Shown here: positions 12,278 to 23,611 of the stretch, piece by piece
Numbering within the stretch: the stretch's first letter is position 1
Layout of the letters: each line of letters begins with the position of its first letter
From: Solen grandis
Taxonomy: Eukaryota > Mollusca > Bivalvia > Adapedonta > Solenidae
Length of the DNA stretch: 64,000 nucleotides
Reading direction: 5' to 3'
NCBI GenBank assembly: GCA_021229015.1
Contig: CM037782.1
Location: forward strand, 57,285,518 to 57,349,517
Position numbers and translations under genes: made by a program
The notes under the pieces: generated by a model
Databases searched by the model: none
The model's input: the letters and a program-made list of their open reading frames with translations, nothing else
Told to the model about the DNA's origin: nothing

Positions 12278-13152
12278 AGCGCTTTGAATATATATTTTGA
12301 ACTTTAATTCGCCATTAACATAGAATTTATGTATCTATATATTCACATTCAAATAAATCTAACGTTTACTATCCATGTCTCTATAAATAAAAAGTCACAA
12401 TATATAAAACAACAAGGTAACCAACTTAAGCAGGATACTAAAGAGCACCCATCAGGAATTGGTGTCAAAATATCTATGAAAAAATGTACCCATCGGTAAT
12501 ATTGCCGGGTTCCCACTGTCAACGGATAATTTTCCTCCATAACTGTTCACAAGAAATACAAAAATAATTATTTCTTATGTCTGAATTGTCAAGATTTCGA
12601 GTCGGGATTTAACCCCATTCGAACCTCGATCAACGGAAGCCAAAACGATATCTATGAGGTCAGCGCTGTGATTTGTTTATGTACCGAAGGGAACGGTAAG
12701 AGTATTCCGAAGTTATTTTGTTTACAAATATTTTTGGAACACTCTTACCTTCCCGTTCTGTATCAAATACAATCGCAACATCTTTTTCTCAGTGTGAGTT
12801 AACCTTCGTGGGCAATGACGTCATAGATATCGTTTTGGATTCACCCCCGTTGATCGAGCTTCCAGTCGGTTAAAATAACTAAATCTCGAGTAGAAATCAT
12901 GAAATTTCAGGCATTAAAAATAATAATAATATCTGTATTTCATGTCAACAGTTATGAAGGAAAATTATCCGCTGACAGTGGGAATTCTCCAATATTAACG
13001 ATGGGCGCATTTGCATTGATTTGTTGACACTTATTCCCGATGGGTGCCCTACAGCATCCTGCTGAAGTTGGTAACCTTGTTGTTTATTATGTATAGACTA
13101 TCATGATATTTTTTATTGATAAAGACAGGGTCCTGTCCTCAAATACCTGTGT
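12179..13152. mobile_element. Large inverted-repeat (fold-back) element
   Basis: Outer arms: CACAGGTACTTGAGGACAGG at 12179 pairs with the reverse complement of CCTGTCCTCAAATACCTGTG ending near 13152. Inner arms: AACAAGGTAACCAACTTAAG at about 12410 pairs with the sequence at 13055-13080, and the stretch with GACAGTGGGAA/CCCACTGTC pairs as well. Symmetry centres near 12730-12750 (GGAACGGTAAGAGT... and ...ACTCTTACCTTCC). The left arm has an extra segment of about 170 bp that includes the CA microsatellite. No coding capacity is seen. Confidence 0.7.
12224..12275. repeat. (CA)n microsatellite
   Basis: CA run, with one interruption, inside the left arm of the inverted-repeat element. Confidence 0.95.
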
Positions 13153-13839
13153 GCCAGACATGGGTCCAGGCCCACGTCCCAAAAATGCGATATATCAATT
13201 TTCGACCAAAAGGAATTGCCATATTACTCCAAAACTTAAACCCAAATAAAGCTGCAGGTCAAGACACCATGCCAACTTACATTCTGAAAATAACACCCAA
13301 GGAACTCGTTCTGGTACTTGCAAAGATATTCAAGCATTAATATTACACAGGAACTGTACCAAGTGATTGGAAAGATGCCAACATAGTCCCTATCATTGAG
13401 AAAAGCGACAAACATCAATTCTCCAACTATAGACCTGTCTCCCTTACATCTATCACCTGAAAAGTAATGAGCATTTCGTCTACAGTAACACCATGAAACA
13501 TGTTGAAAACAACATTCTTTGCAATGAGCAACTTGGATATCGAAATGGACGTTCCTGCGAGTCGCAGCTGATCACCACCATCTAAAGTATCGTCAGCCAA
13601 TAACGCTTACGGGAAAATCAAGTGGATATCATTTTGCTCGACCTTTTCAAAGCCTTTGATAAGTTGTCCCACCATCGGTTCCTTTATAAGATGAATTACT
13701 ACGGAGTTAGAGGCGAAAACCCTACAGTGGGTTTAATCCTTCGCCTCAAAGAAACAAAGAGACTTGTTTGATTGGAAGACTTCAAGTGAAGTTGGCGTCT
13801 CGGAGCCCAACAAAGTACAGTCACTGGGCCACTACATAA

Positions 13840-14053
13840 CCCTTTCCCTCATATAGACTCATTTTGACGCCCTCAATAGGTATCACATAGAGCCTGATCT
13901 GCAGAAAACCACAGTTAAACCTTACCAAATTTAATTACAAAACCTCATTTCCAGATCACTGAGGAGCAGCGAACAGCATAAAACCTGATCAGCCTGCGAG
14001 TTACTAACAGGCTGATCTGGTTTTATGCTGTTCGCATAGGTCTTTTCAAGGTG
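13840..14053 (-). mobile_element. piggyBac-like MITE, copy 1 (truncated end)
   Basis: Starts CCCTTTCCCTCATATAG and contains the family's internal hairpin (AACAGCATAAAACCTGATCA ... GGTTTTATGCTGTTCGC). The other terminus lacks the final ~25 bases before a TTAA. It is inserted in the LINE relic between reverse-transcriptase motifs. Related copies lie at 51135-51368 and 62487-62718. Confidence 0.75.
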
Positions 14054-14767
14054 TTAATGACTTTCTTGGGTGTACTTCACCTGACACTAGATAGTTTGCA
14101 GATGATGGGCTATTATACAAGCATATCAAGTCAGACAAAGATGCCCAATTCCCCCAGAAAGACCTAGACTATATGGAGAAGTGGGAAGAACGGTGGAAAA
14201 TGATGTTTCTACCGGAGAGATGCCAAGTTATCCGCATACATGTAGTAAAGACGTCACCAGCAGTGAGCCTTACACGATCATGTCCTGGAATCAGTGGACA
14301 GCGCTACATACCATGGTGCTCATGTAAGCGAAGACATGTGTGAATAGGAAGACCCGAAAAGCGGGTAGTGTGTTGGTGTTTCTGCGGCGGAATCTGCATG
14401 GCTGCTCAAAGGACGTATCAAACGTTTGTACTACACCTCAGCTTTTTGTGATAATTACCTTGCAAGAGATGTGTATCATCTAGAGAAAGTGCATAAAAAG
14501 AAGCGCAAGATATGTAATTAACAATTATCATTATGAATCACCAGGTTGCGTCATAAGTATGGTAAAAGTTCTCGGGTGGCCCCCATTGAAAGACCCACGT
14601 CGAGCACGTAGATTGACCTATCTTCGCCTGAACAGAAATTATGAATTGACATCAACCCAGGTAGGATGATTCAGCCTGTTGACACAAGAACTAAATGTCG
14701 ACGAATTAACAAAGAGTACAGTCAACCGAGTTCGACTAAACCTTCTACCTCATGACCATTTATCGGA

Positions 14768-14793
14768 AGAAGAAGAAGAAGAAGAAGAAGAAA
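14768..14793. repeat. (GAA)n at LINE 3' end
   Basis: Simple repeat that forms the tail of the LINE relic. Confidence 0.85.
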
Positions 14794-14799
14794 ACTCGA

Positions 14800-16525
14800 A
14801 TCTTGTCATGAAACGTTGTTTTTTTTTCATATTCAATTGATTAGTTTAAAAATAATCAGACAAGTAAAACAAGCTTGCTCCAGTGTTTCTGTCCAACTTT
14901 CAATCAGTCATGATATAAAACTGTTCAATAGGGTGTTTAGATTGTGTAGCAGAAAGTCATGCGTAAATCAAAATTCTTCTTATTAACTCACATTTGTGTG
15001 TTTCTTTTTCTGTTAAGGTTTAGTTAGGCAGGACTAATGTAAATCTCTTAATTCGTGTGTGTGTGTGTGTGTGTGTGCACTGTGTACAATAGTTTTATAT
15101 TTATTTGTATATGTATACCTGTTATATCTGTAAGTATGCGGATTTGACTCAAAATAAATAAACCAGGAAGAACTGTGATACAGACCGATACGTAAATATT
15201 TTGAGCACATAACTTCCTTTTTTTCTTCTTTTGCACAGCTTTCGAAAGCTCTTGACGTCAAACAAACTATTAGTGGTCTTTGTCCTTCCACCAGTCTAAA
15301 TGTGAGGGGAAAACTGCTCTATCTTTGAACATATCTGCGTATTTAAAAAAATGCAAATCTTGCTAAATATTTCAATTATAAAAAAAGTTGCATTTAAAAT
15401 ATGCAATTCGTATTTTTATATATGTACAAAAACAATAAACAAGTTGTCAAATTGTAAAGCTATAGATTAGGCCGACTACTATTTGTAAATAACAGTTACA
15501 GTACAATCATACTTAAAAGACCCTTTGAATAAGTTAAAGATACAGATGAGTAAAATAGCTGCTAAATGTAGGAAAAGCAGTCAGAAATGTTTAAACTACT
15601 ATATAGGATCTGTGAGTATTAGTTATCGTGTCTATTTTTAAATCTTATGGAAGCTGGGGATATGATTAAGTTTTAATTGTAAAGATGAATGCGTTTTCTA
15701 TCTAAAAATGCCAAAGACCTATTAAACAAAGATAATCCGCCGGCAATTAGTCTAAATTTCACAAATGCACGTAACAAATTGCCCAATTCTCGCCAAGTCA
15801 CGTTTCCAAATATCTCCTTTTCTGTTGAAGATATTTTAAAGTAAATAAAATAGCATCTTGCAATAGAACTTTACAGTACCATCAAAATGATTCCTTGTGT
15901 TTTTAATGTATTAAAAAAAGTCGTGTTTTTTATGCAAAATAAAAAAAGTAGTTGCATGATGATAACAACCGGTACGTAAAATGTGTTTTTTTTTTGTTTT
16001 GTTTTTTTTACACTGGTTGAATTAAAATAAGAAATTTTTAAAATAAATCCAACATAAATAATTTCATGCACTTGAAATATTGTTTTATGATATGGTTACA
16101 TTTTCCTCTGTGATTTTTCCATACTTCTTTGAAAGTTTGCAATATTCAATGATCTTCTGAGTGCCTTAACAATATTTTCCACTGGCTTTTACATAAGTTT
16201 CCCATCTCTGTTTAATACATTTGTATGTCTTTAAAAATGCAGATCATGATTAGGATTCATTCACTAATACTGGCAATGTGTATGCTGCCCTCTGACAGCT
16301 CTTGTTAATTTAACTATTTAACCTCTATCAATATAACCAGGGTACCCTAATGAAACGTTAAGAAACCTTGGTTATCTCCGTAAAAGGCAATAGCGTCCGA
16401 AATGTAGCGGAACCATTATAGGTATCTTATCTTAAATATTTTAGTGTCTGAATGCATTTATACAATGGTTCGGTTGGCAGGTCAGTCAATGTAGTACTTT
16501 ACAGATCACACACACAGGATCCGAG
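14800..16525. other. Intergenic stretch, no gene seen
   Basis: AT-rich, with a GT microsatellite at 15054-15077. No recognisable protein or repeat family beyond simple sequence. Confidence 0.5.
15054..15077. repeat. (GT)n microsatellite
   Basis: GT dinucleotide run. Confidence 0.95.
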
Positions 16526-16529
16526 CACC

Positions 16530-16590
16530 GACGGATATGGCCGAGTGGTTACGATTGACACGTCGATTTATAAATCCTATTTTTAGACTG
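16530..16590 (+). other. tRNA-like SINE head fragment
   Basis: ATGGCCGAGTGGTTACGA at about 16537 contains a perfect pol III A box (TGGCCGAGTGG). No convincing B box or cloverleaf follows, so it is read as a SINE head or tRNA pseudogene rather than a working tRNA. Confidence 0.4.
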
Positions 16591-16831
16591 TGTACACGGC
16601 CGTGTGTAAGAATACTACCCTGTGTATGAATTTACATCACAATGTCTCGTTTACATTGCTTTAAATGGTAATGTCGTAAAGTAAGTGAAACTAAGACCTC
16701 TGTCTATTTATAGCTATGATAAACAAGGGTAGGCCTAAATGGCTTCGTGGTGTAAATAGGGTCCAAGTTATTATTTGGTCATAGTCTCTGCAGAATTAAG
16801 CTGTGAAAATACTACATTGCTGGTAAGTGCA

Positions 16832-16953
16832 ATCTCTCTCTCTCTCTCTCCACCCCCCTTCTACCCCTCTCTCTTTCTTTCTCTCTCCCCATCTCTCTTC
16901 CCTCTACCCCTCTCTCTCTCTCCCCCACTTCTCTCTCTCTCTCTCTCTCTCTC
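16832..16953. repeat. CT-rich simple repeat
   Basis: Several CT runs broken by CCACCCCC-type interruptions. A second CT run lies at 17110-17131. Confidence 0.9.
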
Positions 16954-17109
16954 AAAGGATCCTCTATTCTTTGCTCTGTCAAACACAAATGTTTCGTTAA
17001 AAATCACCAATATAGGTCTACTTTATGTTTGATCTTTAAATGTGTGTCACTTCTTATTTCATCCATTGAGATCAGTGACTTATTCTTTACAGAGCAATAA
17101 CTCTACCCC

Positions 17110-17131
17110 CTCTCTCTCTCTCTCTCTCTCT
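17110..17131. repeat. (CT)n microsatellite
   Basis: Short CT run following CTACCCCC. Confidence 0.9.
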
Positions 17132-18229
17132 GTCGTGTAAAGTAAATAGATGCAATTGTTACTCACTTTAAGTCAGGCCCTAGTTCAATATATTTCAGTA
17201 AGCATTTGTGTTTCAATATATAACCACTCAGAAATGTATCAGTTATGAATATACATTATTTTTATAATTTTCGTATTTTCCTAATTAATTTTCAATAATT
17301 GAGTCACTTTAAACAAAATTCATTATTAAGTTTGATTTGTACTTCTATCATATTATTTCCTGGATAGTTAAATCATTCTTTCATAATTTTAGGCATCTCG
17401 TGTCGGGACTGAATTGTTTATTAATGAAAAGTCGGACATATCTGCTGGTCAGCTGGCTGCATCTGTTCTCTATAATGCAGTTTCGTTTTGACAGTTGAAA
17501 GAGATGCATATCCAATGTGAAATTGACTTGTCATTTATTAATTTTAATGTTGACACTCTTTGACTTAAAATTTTTATAAACAATTTAAATAAATTTGCAT
17601 AATTATCAGAGCCACAGATAACTTTTGATGGCATTTAGTTCAAACTACAAGCTTTTTAAGTCAATTAGTGTTTTACCAATACTTTCCAAGAAAAAATTAG
17701 TTTTTCTGCATTTTTAAATAGTTTTTCTGAATGTTAATTAGTTTTACCTCATTCCACATCCTAATAGCTTATAGTGTCACAGTATGTGAAAATTAACCTG
17801 AAATAAATTGTAAAATATAAATTGATTTAATTGCTTGGATTTTATCGCTCATGGATTAAAATGTGGTTATGGGAAAGCATTGCAGATTGCGTGTGCGCAG
17901 TTACCTCCCGTTGCTGCCAATGCGCTAGTAAACATGAAAAACAAACCTACACAAAGCGACGGCATCTTTGAGCACAATTTGTTTTCTATTTTTGTTTTCG
18001 TTTTTGAACGATGAGACTTTGAAATCAATTCGTTTTTCCTGAAAAACAATTAGTTAAAACGATAAAGCGAAGCTTATCTGCTGCTCTGTAATTATGAAGA
18101 AAAAACCCTGAAATTTAAATTGGAATATAAATGTTTTATTGATTCATTACCTTATAATGATACAATTGTCAATTTCAGAAAAAAAAGAACGGAAAGCTCC
18201 TTTTTTATGTCCAGAATATAACAGACACT

Positions 18230-19411
18230 TTGTTTTTGATAGCTGCCAGGGCCAGAGACATGTCAGATCTAGAGGATGACGAGTTATATGGAATTGTCAT
18301 AGACGCCGGTTCGATGAAAATCAAGGCGGGGTTTGCTGGTGACGATGCCCCTCGTGCATTCTTCTACACCGCCGTAGGCAATCTCCCGAACGGTTCTGCA
18401 TTAATCGGCTTTGACTATAAAGACACGTATGTTGGGGACGAAGCTCAGAGAAAGAGAGACATGCTGCAAATGAGATATCCAATAGTTAACGGCTTGGTGG
18501 AAGACTGGGACGCAATGGAGAGTCTTTGGCATCACACATTTTACGATGAATTGCACACAAACCCCGAAGAACGCCCCGTTTTGCTAACAGAACCGCCACT
18601 CAGTCCTAAGTCACAGAAAGAAAAAATGGCCGAAATCTTGCTGGAAACATTTAAAACTCCCGGATTCTACGTGAGTATACAATCATTGTTAGCAGTGTAC
18701 GCTTCCGGACGTGGGACGTGTCTGGTTCTTGACTGTGGTGATGGTGCTTCACATGTACTTCCGGTTTACGAGGGATACACCCTACCAAACACAGTGCAAC
18801 GTGTAGAATTCGGCGGAAGTGACGTCACAAACTATTTGTCTGGACTTCTGACTGAAAGAGGTTATAGCTTTCCTCAAGCCAGCGAAATGGGCATAATTCG
18901 GGAAATGAAAGAGAAAACATGTTTTGCATCGACCGATTTTGACAGGGACGTAGCCATTTGCGAATCCTCATCAAAACTTGATGACCGGTATGAACTTCCA
19001 GACGGGCACACGATTACCCTTGGTAAAGAGAGATTCGAACCAGTGGAGGCCTTGTTTCGGCCGGAGATGGTTGGCCGCTCAAATTGTGGCGTGCAAGACC
19101 TAATTCGGGGCTGCTTACAGAAGTGTGATATAGATATTAGAAAGGACCTGTCCTGTAACATTTTTCTATGTGGTGGCTCGACCATGTTTTCTGGGTTTGC
19201 TGAGAGACTTCAAAACGAGTTGATGAAAACATACCAGTATGCAAAAAATATGAGATTCAAGGTAATAGGGCCCCCAGAGCGTAAGATCTCGGTCTGGATA
19301 GGTGGGTCCATTTTGGCTTCACTGTCTACATTCCAGTCGCAATGGGTGACAAGGGAGGAGTACGAGGAGCACGGTCCCTCTGTGGTACAGAAAAAGTGTC
19401 TTTCATTGTGA
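18230..19411 (+). CDS. Divergent actin-family protein, single exon
   Basis: One uninterrupted frame of 393 aa covers the complete actin fold. The likelier start is the ATG at 18260 (residue 11, MSDLEDDELYG), giving 383 aa, near the 375 of conventional actin. Family blocks: GIVIDAG (phosphate 1), KAGFAGDDAPRA, SYELPDG-like RYELPDGHTITLG, KCDIDIRKDL, and PPERKISVWIGGSILASLST near the C-terminus. Nucleotide-site residues are kept: D25, Q151, D168, D171 and H175 correspond to actin D11, Q137, D154, D157 and H161. Differences: the DNase-I-binding loop is rewritten (NLPNGSALIGFDYKD), the methylated histidine 73 is asparagine (N87), and the end is KKCLSL rather than RKCF. A possible 3' splice site (TTTCAG, 18173-18178) would allow a noncoding 5' exon. 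A possible AATAAA lies at 19624. Function beyond actin-like ATP binding is unknown; an intronless retrogene origin is an inference. Confidence 0.88.
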   Translation: MFLIAARARDMSDLEDDELYGIVIDAGSMKIKAGFAGDDAPRAFFYTAVGNLPNGSALIGFDYKDTYVGDEAQRKRDMLQMRYPIVNGLVEDWDAMESLWHHTFYDELHTNPEERPVLLTEPPLSPKSQKEKMAEILLETFKTPGFYVSIQSLLAVYASGRGTCLVLDCGDGASHVLPVYEGYTLPNTVQRVEFGGSDVTNYLSGLLTERGYSFPQASEMGIIREMKEKTCFASTDFDRDVAICESSSKLDDRYELPDGHTITLGKERFEPVEALFRPEMVGRSNCGVQDLIRGCLQKCDIDIRKDLSCNIFLCGGSTMFSGFAERLQNELMKTYQYAKNMRFKVIGPPERKISVWIGGSILASLSTFQSQWVTREEYEEHGPSVVQKKCLSL

Positions 19412-19465
19412 AGACCGCGTCACTTTACTCTCGCATAACAAGCACGCTCGCGCGCTCACACTCTT

Positions 19466-19493
19466 AGAGAGAGAGAGAGAGAGAGAGAGAGAG
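19466..19493. repeat. (GA)n microsatellite
   Basis: GA run just downstream of the actin-like gene. Confidence 0.9.
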
Positions 19494-19930
19494 CATTTAC
19501 TTAATGGTATATTAGATGTTATCCGGAACTCGGCAAATGTGGGTTTTTCCTATCAAATCCAGGGTTGGGGGTACAAACAAACTTTTACCGTTATAGCTTC
19601 ACGGTGCACTACCGACCGTTCATAATAAAATTAGTGCAACACCATGAAGTACCCCCGGATTAGTTGGGATAAACCCATGTATTCTTAATTCCGGAGTAGG
19701 TCTATTATTGTGTCAGTCCTTATAAGCACACTAAAGCACATTCTGATAAGGTAGGAAGTTAGTAAATTGGGCAATCAGTTATGGGACAGTTTCATAAAGA
19801 GTAAATGAAACTGTTATTTTAACGCTTATATTAAGGAATTGTGGAAAAAAACTAACGAAGATAAGTATCGACAGCCCATATTAAGTGAATTGTGTAGTTA
19901 TTAATTGTTGTTGTTTTTTGGGGAATGGCT

Positions 19931-19951
19931 GGGGGGGGGGGGGGGGGGGGG
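19931..19951. repeat. Poly-G tract (21 G)
   Basis: Uninterrupted G homopolymer; one of six G/C homopolymers of 15 or more in the window. Confidence 0.9.
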
Positions 19952-19954
19952 TGT

Positions 19955-20830
19955 GGTGATGAGGTGATCATTTCATATTTTTAAACTTCTGAAAGCTTAT
20001 AATGAAACAAAGAGCAATGTGTGTATGTATGTGATAGACTGCTTTTTGTATAATTTTCGTAGTTTTTTAACAAGGTTGCTTGCAGTTTCATAAACTTTAA
20101 TGAAAAAAGAAAGTACTCAATCAAATATATATATTATATATATAGCACCTCATTCGGAGATATATTTTATTGAACCATGACTGGCTGGAATTGCCAGCGA
20201 CAGGCAACTATATAAAATTTCGTTAGCATGCCCATTGACCCATTAGTGCAGTGGATAAGATAGTCAGATTAGAAAATTACTTCTTATGGAATTTAGTGTG
20301 TGTGTGTGTGTGTGTAGTCCCATTTATAAGACAGAATTAAAATATGCACAAAGAATTAGTTGATTACGTGACAGCATGTTATTATCATAGTTTGGAGTGT
20401 GATTGGTGAAATTTTTATGAGAATTATGTATATTATACTTCAAAATAGTGTATTCACATTGTTAGCGTATTAAGTACCCTCAGGGATTTTATTTGTGCGT
20501 GCATGGAATTCATTCAGGTTTGCGAGTTTCCCTTGTCAGAACCCTCTTTTTGGAGAATTTGAGTTCCTTCCCTTGATACCATTTCTAGCAATAACTCGAT
20601 ATCAGGAGGTTTTGACAGTGAACGGGTAGCTACACATTGTTGTGAGCTTTTAAATAGCGGGGTGACATTAACTCTAATCTCTGATCGTAGGTGTGTGTGA
20701 ATATTGAGGGTAGGGGGCACCAAAGAAGGACAGACAGTGAACATGCGTATTCAATCTAATCGATTTTGCGCATAATTATTATTGATAATTATATTCGGTA
20801 GATTTGATATTAGCCATTAGGTTCGAGCTT
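19955..20830. other. Intergenic stretch, no gene seen
   Basis: AT-rich with an AT palindrome near 20124-20144 and a GT microsatellite at 20295-20315. Short open frames only. Confidence 0.45.
20295..20315. repeat. (GT)n microsatellite
   Basis: Short GT dinucleotide run. Confidence 0.9.
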
Positions 20831-20834
20831 TGTC

Positions 20835-21684
20835 GGAACGCACTTTCGGGTCCAACGGACTTTGAGGTTGGACTACATAGTGCGTTACGCACAGAATGAA
20901 GTCTAACGCACTGGAGTTAGACATTAATAAAATAGCATACATTTGAATGAACAGAATAGTTTCAACGACGATTTCACCAGTCCTATCAGTTAATTTGCTG
21001 ATAAAAAAATGACTTCAGGGACATTATGGGAGCTTTATTTGACAAATTATACAACTTGACTTGAATAAATCAGTCAAGTTATTTCAATTAGACTAAAATT
21101 AACAGACATTTGTTTTAAGTTTTACAGCACATCGATTTTATTTTTAGACTACTCTTAGATTGCTATAGATATATTATCTGAAACTAACCTTATCTCGTCC
21201 GTGTTAAACCACATTCTAAAAGTTTTACCTTATCATTATCTACATCGTTATCGTCAGCATTATCTTCATCATCATCATCAGATTCAGATTCATCGGTATT
21301 TTCAACTGATGAACAAGCAGACTTCACGTGAGAAATGTCACTTGTTTTTCGTGTTCTTGCTAAGAATACATATAAAAAACGTGTATAATTATTGATTTTT
21401 GTGTAATGATCAGACAGGTTTTAACATAAACACTATTTAGAAATACACAAATGTTAAGTTACTGTTTTCAGTTCTGATTATCAAATAAAGCCTACTTCGC
21501 GCATGCGCTTCGCATGAGTAGTAGGGTTGGGGTGATGGTGTTGATGATGATGATGTTCTGCATCAAGAAAATGTCATCAATGTTAATGATGCAATACACG
21601 TTGGACCCCAAAATGCGTTAGTATGGGTCATATCAAACATATGGGGTCAACCCAATAGTGCGTTGGACCCTAAAGTGCGTCCCC
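20835..21684. mobile_element. Candidate TIR-bounded non-autonomous element
   Basis: Left end GGAACGCACTTTCGGGTCCA at 20835 matches the reverse complement of the right end at 21661-21684 (GGACGCACTTTAGGGTCCAA). Further TGCGTTGGACC-type motifs recur subterminally on both sides. The interior is AT-rich with ATC/GAT triplet runs and no coding capacity. No clear target duplication was seen. Confidence 0.45.
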
Positions 21685-21789
21685 ACCCTTTAAACGTTTA
21701 ACACTCAGTTGGATTTATCATTCAAGTTAAAACCAGATCATCATGTAAGCAAGGTGACAACCTTTTATATTGTTTTAAGTCTTCAACCC

Positions 21790-21886
21790 TGTGTGGTCTA
21801 GTACCGAATGGGTCATTCGGATATTTCATGAGCTGGCTTGATGTAGGTCGGTAGTTCTACCAGGCGGTAAACTTCTAAACAACAAC
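21790..21886 (+). mobile_element. SINE 3' fragment
   Basis: GTAGGTCGGTAGTTCTACCA followed by GGCGGTAAACTTCTAAACAACAACA. The tail matches the 3' end of the 60.4-kb SINE. Confidence 0.55.
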
Positions 21887-21889
21887 AGC

Positions 21890-23600
21890 TATTCACTGTT
21901 GACTTAATAAAAGACATGTACTTTGTGTTAATTAATACTAAGGGAGATAATCACATTACGCTTGTTTTCCGAGCACAATCAACAGTTATCACCCTTCAAA
22001 TACTGATAGTGTACATTTTGATTTACACCAGTTTTTGTGTTCTTGTGGGTTTGTGATTTTCATTTTAATTGCGACAGATTTTCATGCGAGTTGAACGATA
22101 GGACAGCAACCCAAGAACACGGCCTACAAAAAAATACGGCACGCTCATCATTGACTAATCTCTCTCTCTCTCTCTCTGGAAATAGATTGCAACTACAACG
22201 ATTAATTTTTAAAATTTATTTCATGTACAAGTCTATGTTTGTTCAAGACATTTCATGCACCATTCCGTCGTAAGTTTAAACTATTATTTACAATAACATA
22301 TTGTACAGATAACAAAATAAGCACTTACAATAGTTTAACAAGATAAATCTTTCTTCGGTCCAGTGGTCTTCGTGTTTGTTTTTTTTAACCACAAATCATC
22401 GTCAAATCTCACGTAAAGAAGATCAGGTCTCACATAAAAATTAACATTTCTTGCATTAAAAAAAACGTATATCAAATTTACCTCACTTTAAAAACACACA
22501 TAATATTTCCATATTACATTTATCTCACACTAAAGCATGTTTAACACAAGACGTGCGACATGCATTATATCACAATCTCACAAATCATAACTAGAAGTTA
22601 TGTATAATTGTATGTATAGTCCACCTTCATCTTGCATAAAAATAATAAACATGGTCAATACTCAAATCACTGACTGACATCAAGACATTCAGCATTTACA
22701 ACCTATCGTTGTGGCAAGATGACTACAAATTGTTCGGCATTTCATGTCACTCAACTTGTGGATGTCAGAAAGTTATACCTTTTCAATCTCCACTCATCTT
22801 ATGAAAACTTTCTGGCATGGTTGCCGAAAGGTTGGAGTCCTCTCATATTTTCATAAAGAGCTGCACATGAAATCCGGAATCCTTTTCCCAAAGGTCCAGG
22901 ACTGCATTTAAGTATGAGAGCCCCCAATTTAAAGCAGCTCGTTCACAGATAGTCTTTGACTAAGAATTTGTTTGCTATGTGTGTATTACGTCTTTAATAC
23001 CCATCTACAGATGTACGGTCATCACCCAATACGACCATCCGTTAAAAAAGTGAATCACAGGCAATACCGTCACAGACGTTATTGAAATTATATTTGGAAT
23101 TATAATTACATGCGCTAAATTACGAAATCTCTACCTAAACTGGTGAAGACACTATGTTGGGAAAAGTGTCATGAGGTACGGCAAGCACCTGCTTCGGGGA
23201 AACCGTATTCTATATTGAACCGAATTCGAAGTTGCATTTACGAAAACTTCTATCGATTATCTGTAAACGAGCTGCTTTAACCCTTTTTGATCAAAATACA
23301 AACATTAGCCAGCATGATATCACAAGCATTCTTGCACGGATATAAATTTACATACCGCTAAGCATTATGAACTTGTAAAGTGAACTTCATAACAATTCCT
23401 TCATCTCAAACAAACATTGAATTGGGCAACGTTTTGGGACAAAATTCCCTCCCTTTTCCAACTTTCGCCCAGTTTTAATAGAAGCCCATGATGGCGTCGA
23501 ATCCAGTATGATGAAACTGAAGTCCGAGCAGGCAACCTCGGGCAGGTTTCTATGGATACAACGTTAATTGCATCCTTATTATTCGGTGGAACAGAAGCTT
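21890..23600. other. Intergenic stretch, no gene seen
   Basis: Includes a CT run at 22160-22178 and otherwise unremarkable AT-rich sequence, ending in the 3' flank of the EGF-CFC gene. No recognisable family. Confidence 0.45.
22160..22178. repeat. (CT)n microsatellite
   Basis: Short CT run. Confidence 0.9.
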
Positions 23601-23611
23601 CCACTCAATTC

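Larger units (their letters stand above)
13155..14795 (+). mobile_element. Jockey/CR1-like LINE relic, 5' truncated
   Basis: Three-frame reading gives a decayed reverse transcriptase. NLNPNKAAGQDTMPTYIL is near 13225-13280. SNYRPVSLTSIT follows near 13422, NGRSCESQLITT near 13540 and VDIILLDLFKAFDK (motif A region) near 13625. FADDGLLYKHIKSDKDAQF is the motif C region; its phenylalanine codon has decayed to a stop. The C-terminal region resembles jockey-type LINEs annotated in molluscs, and the copy ends with a (GAA)n run at 14768-14793. Stops and frameshifts are frequent. A MITE interrupts it at 13840-14053. It starts directly where the inverted-repeat element ends. Confidence 0.75.

Noticed and set aside
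16530..16590. Possible tRNA gene
   Set aside because: A perfect A box but no B box, no cloverleaf and no matching acceptor stem.
16775..17032. Ser/Leu/Pro-rich frame
   Set aside because: Translation of CT microsatellites.
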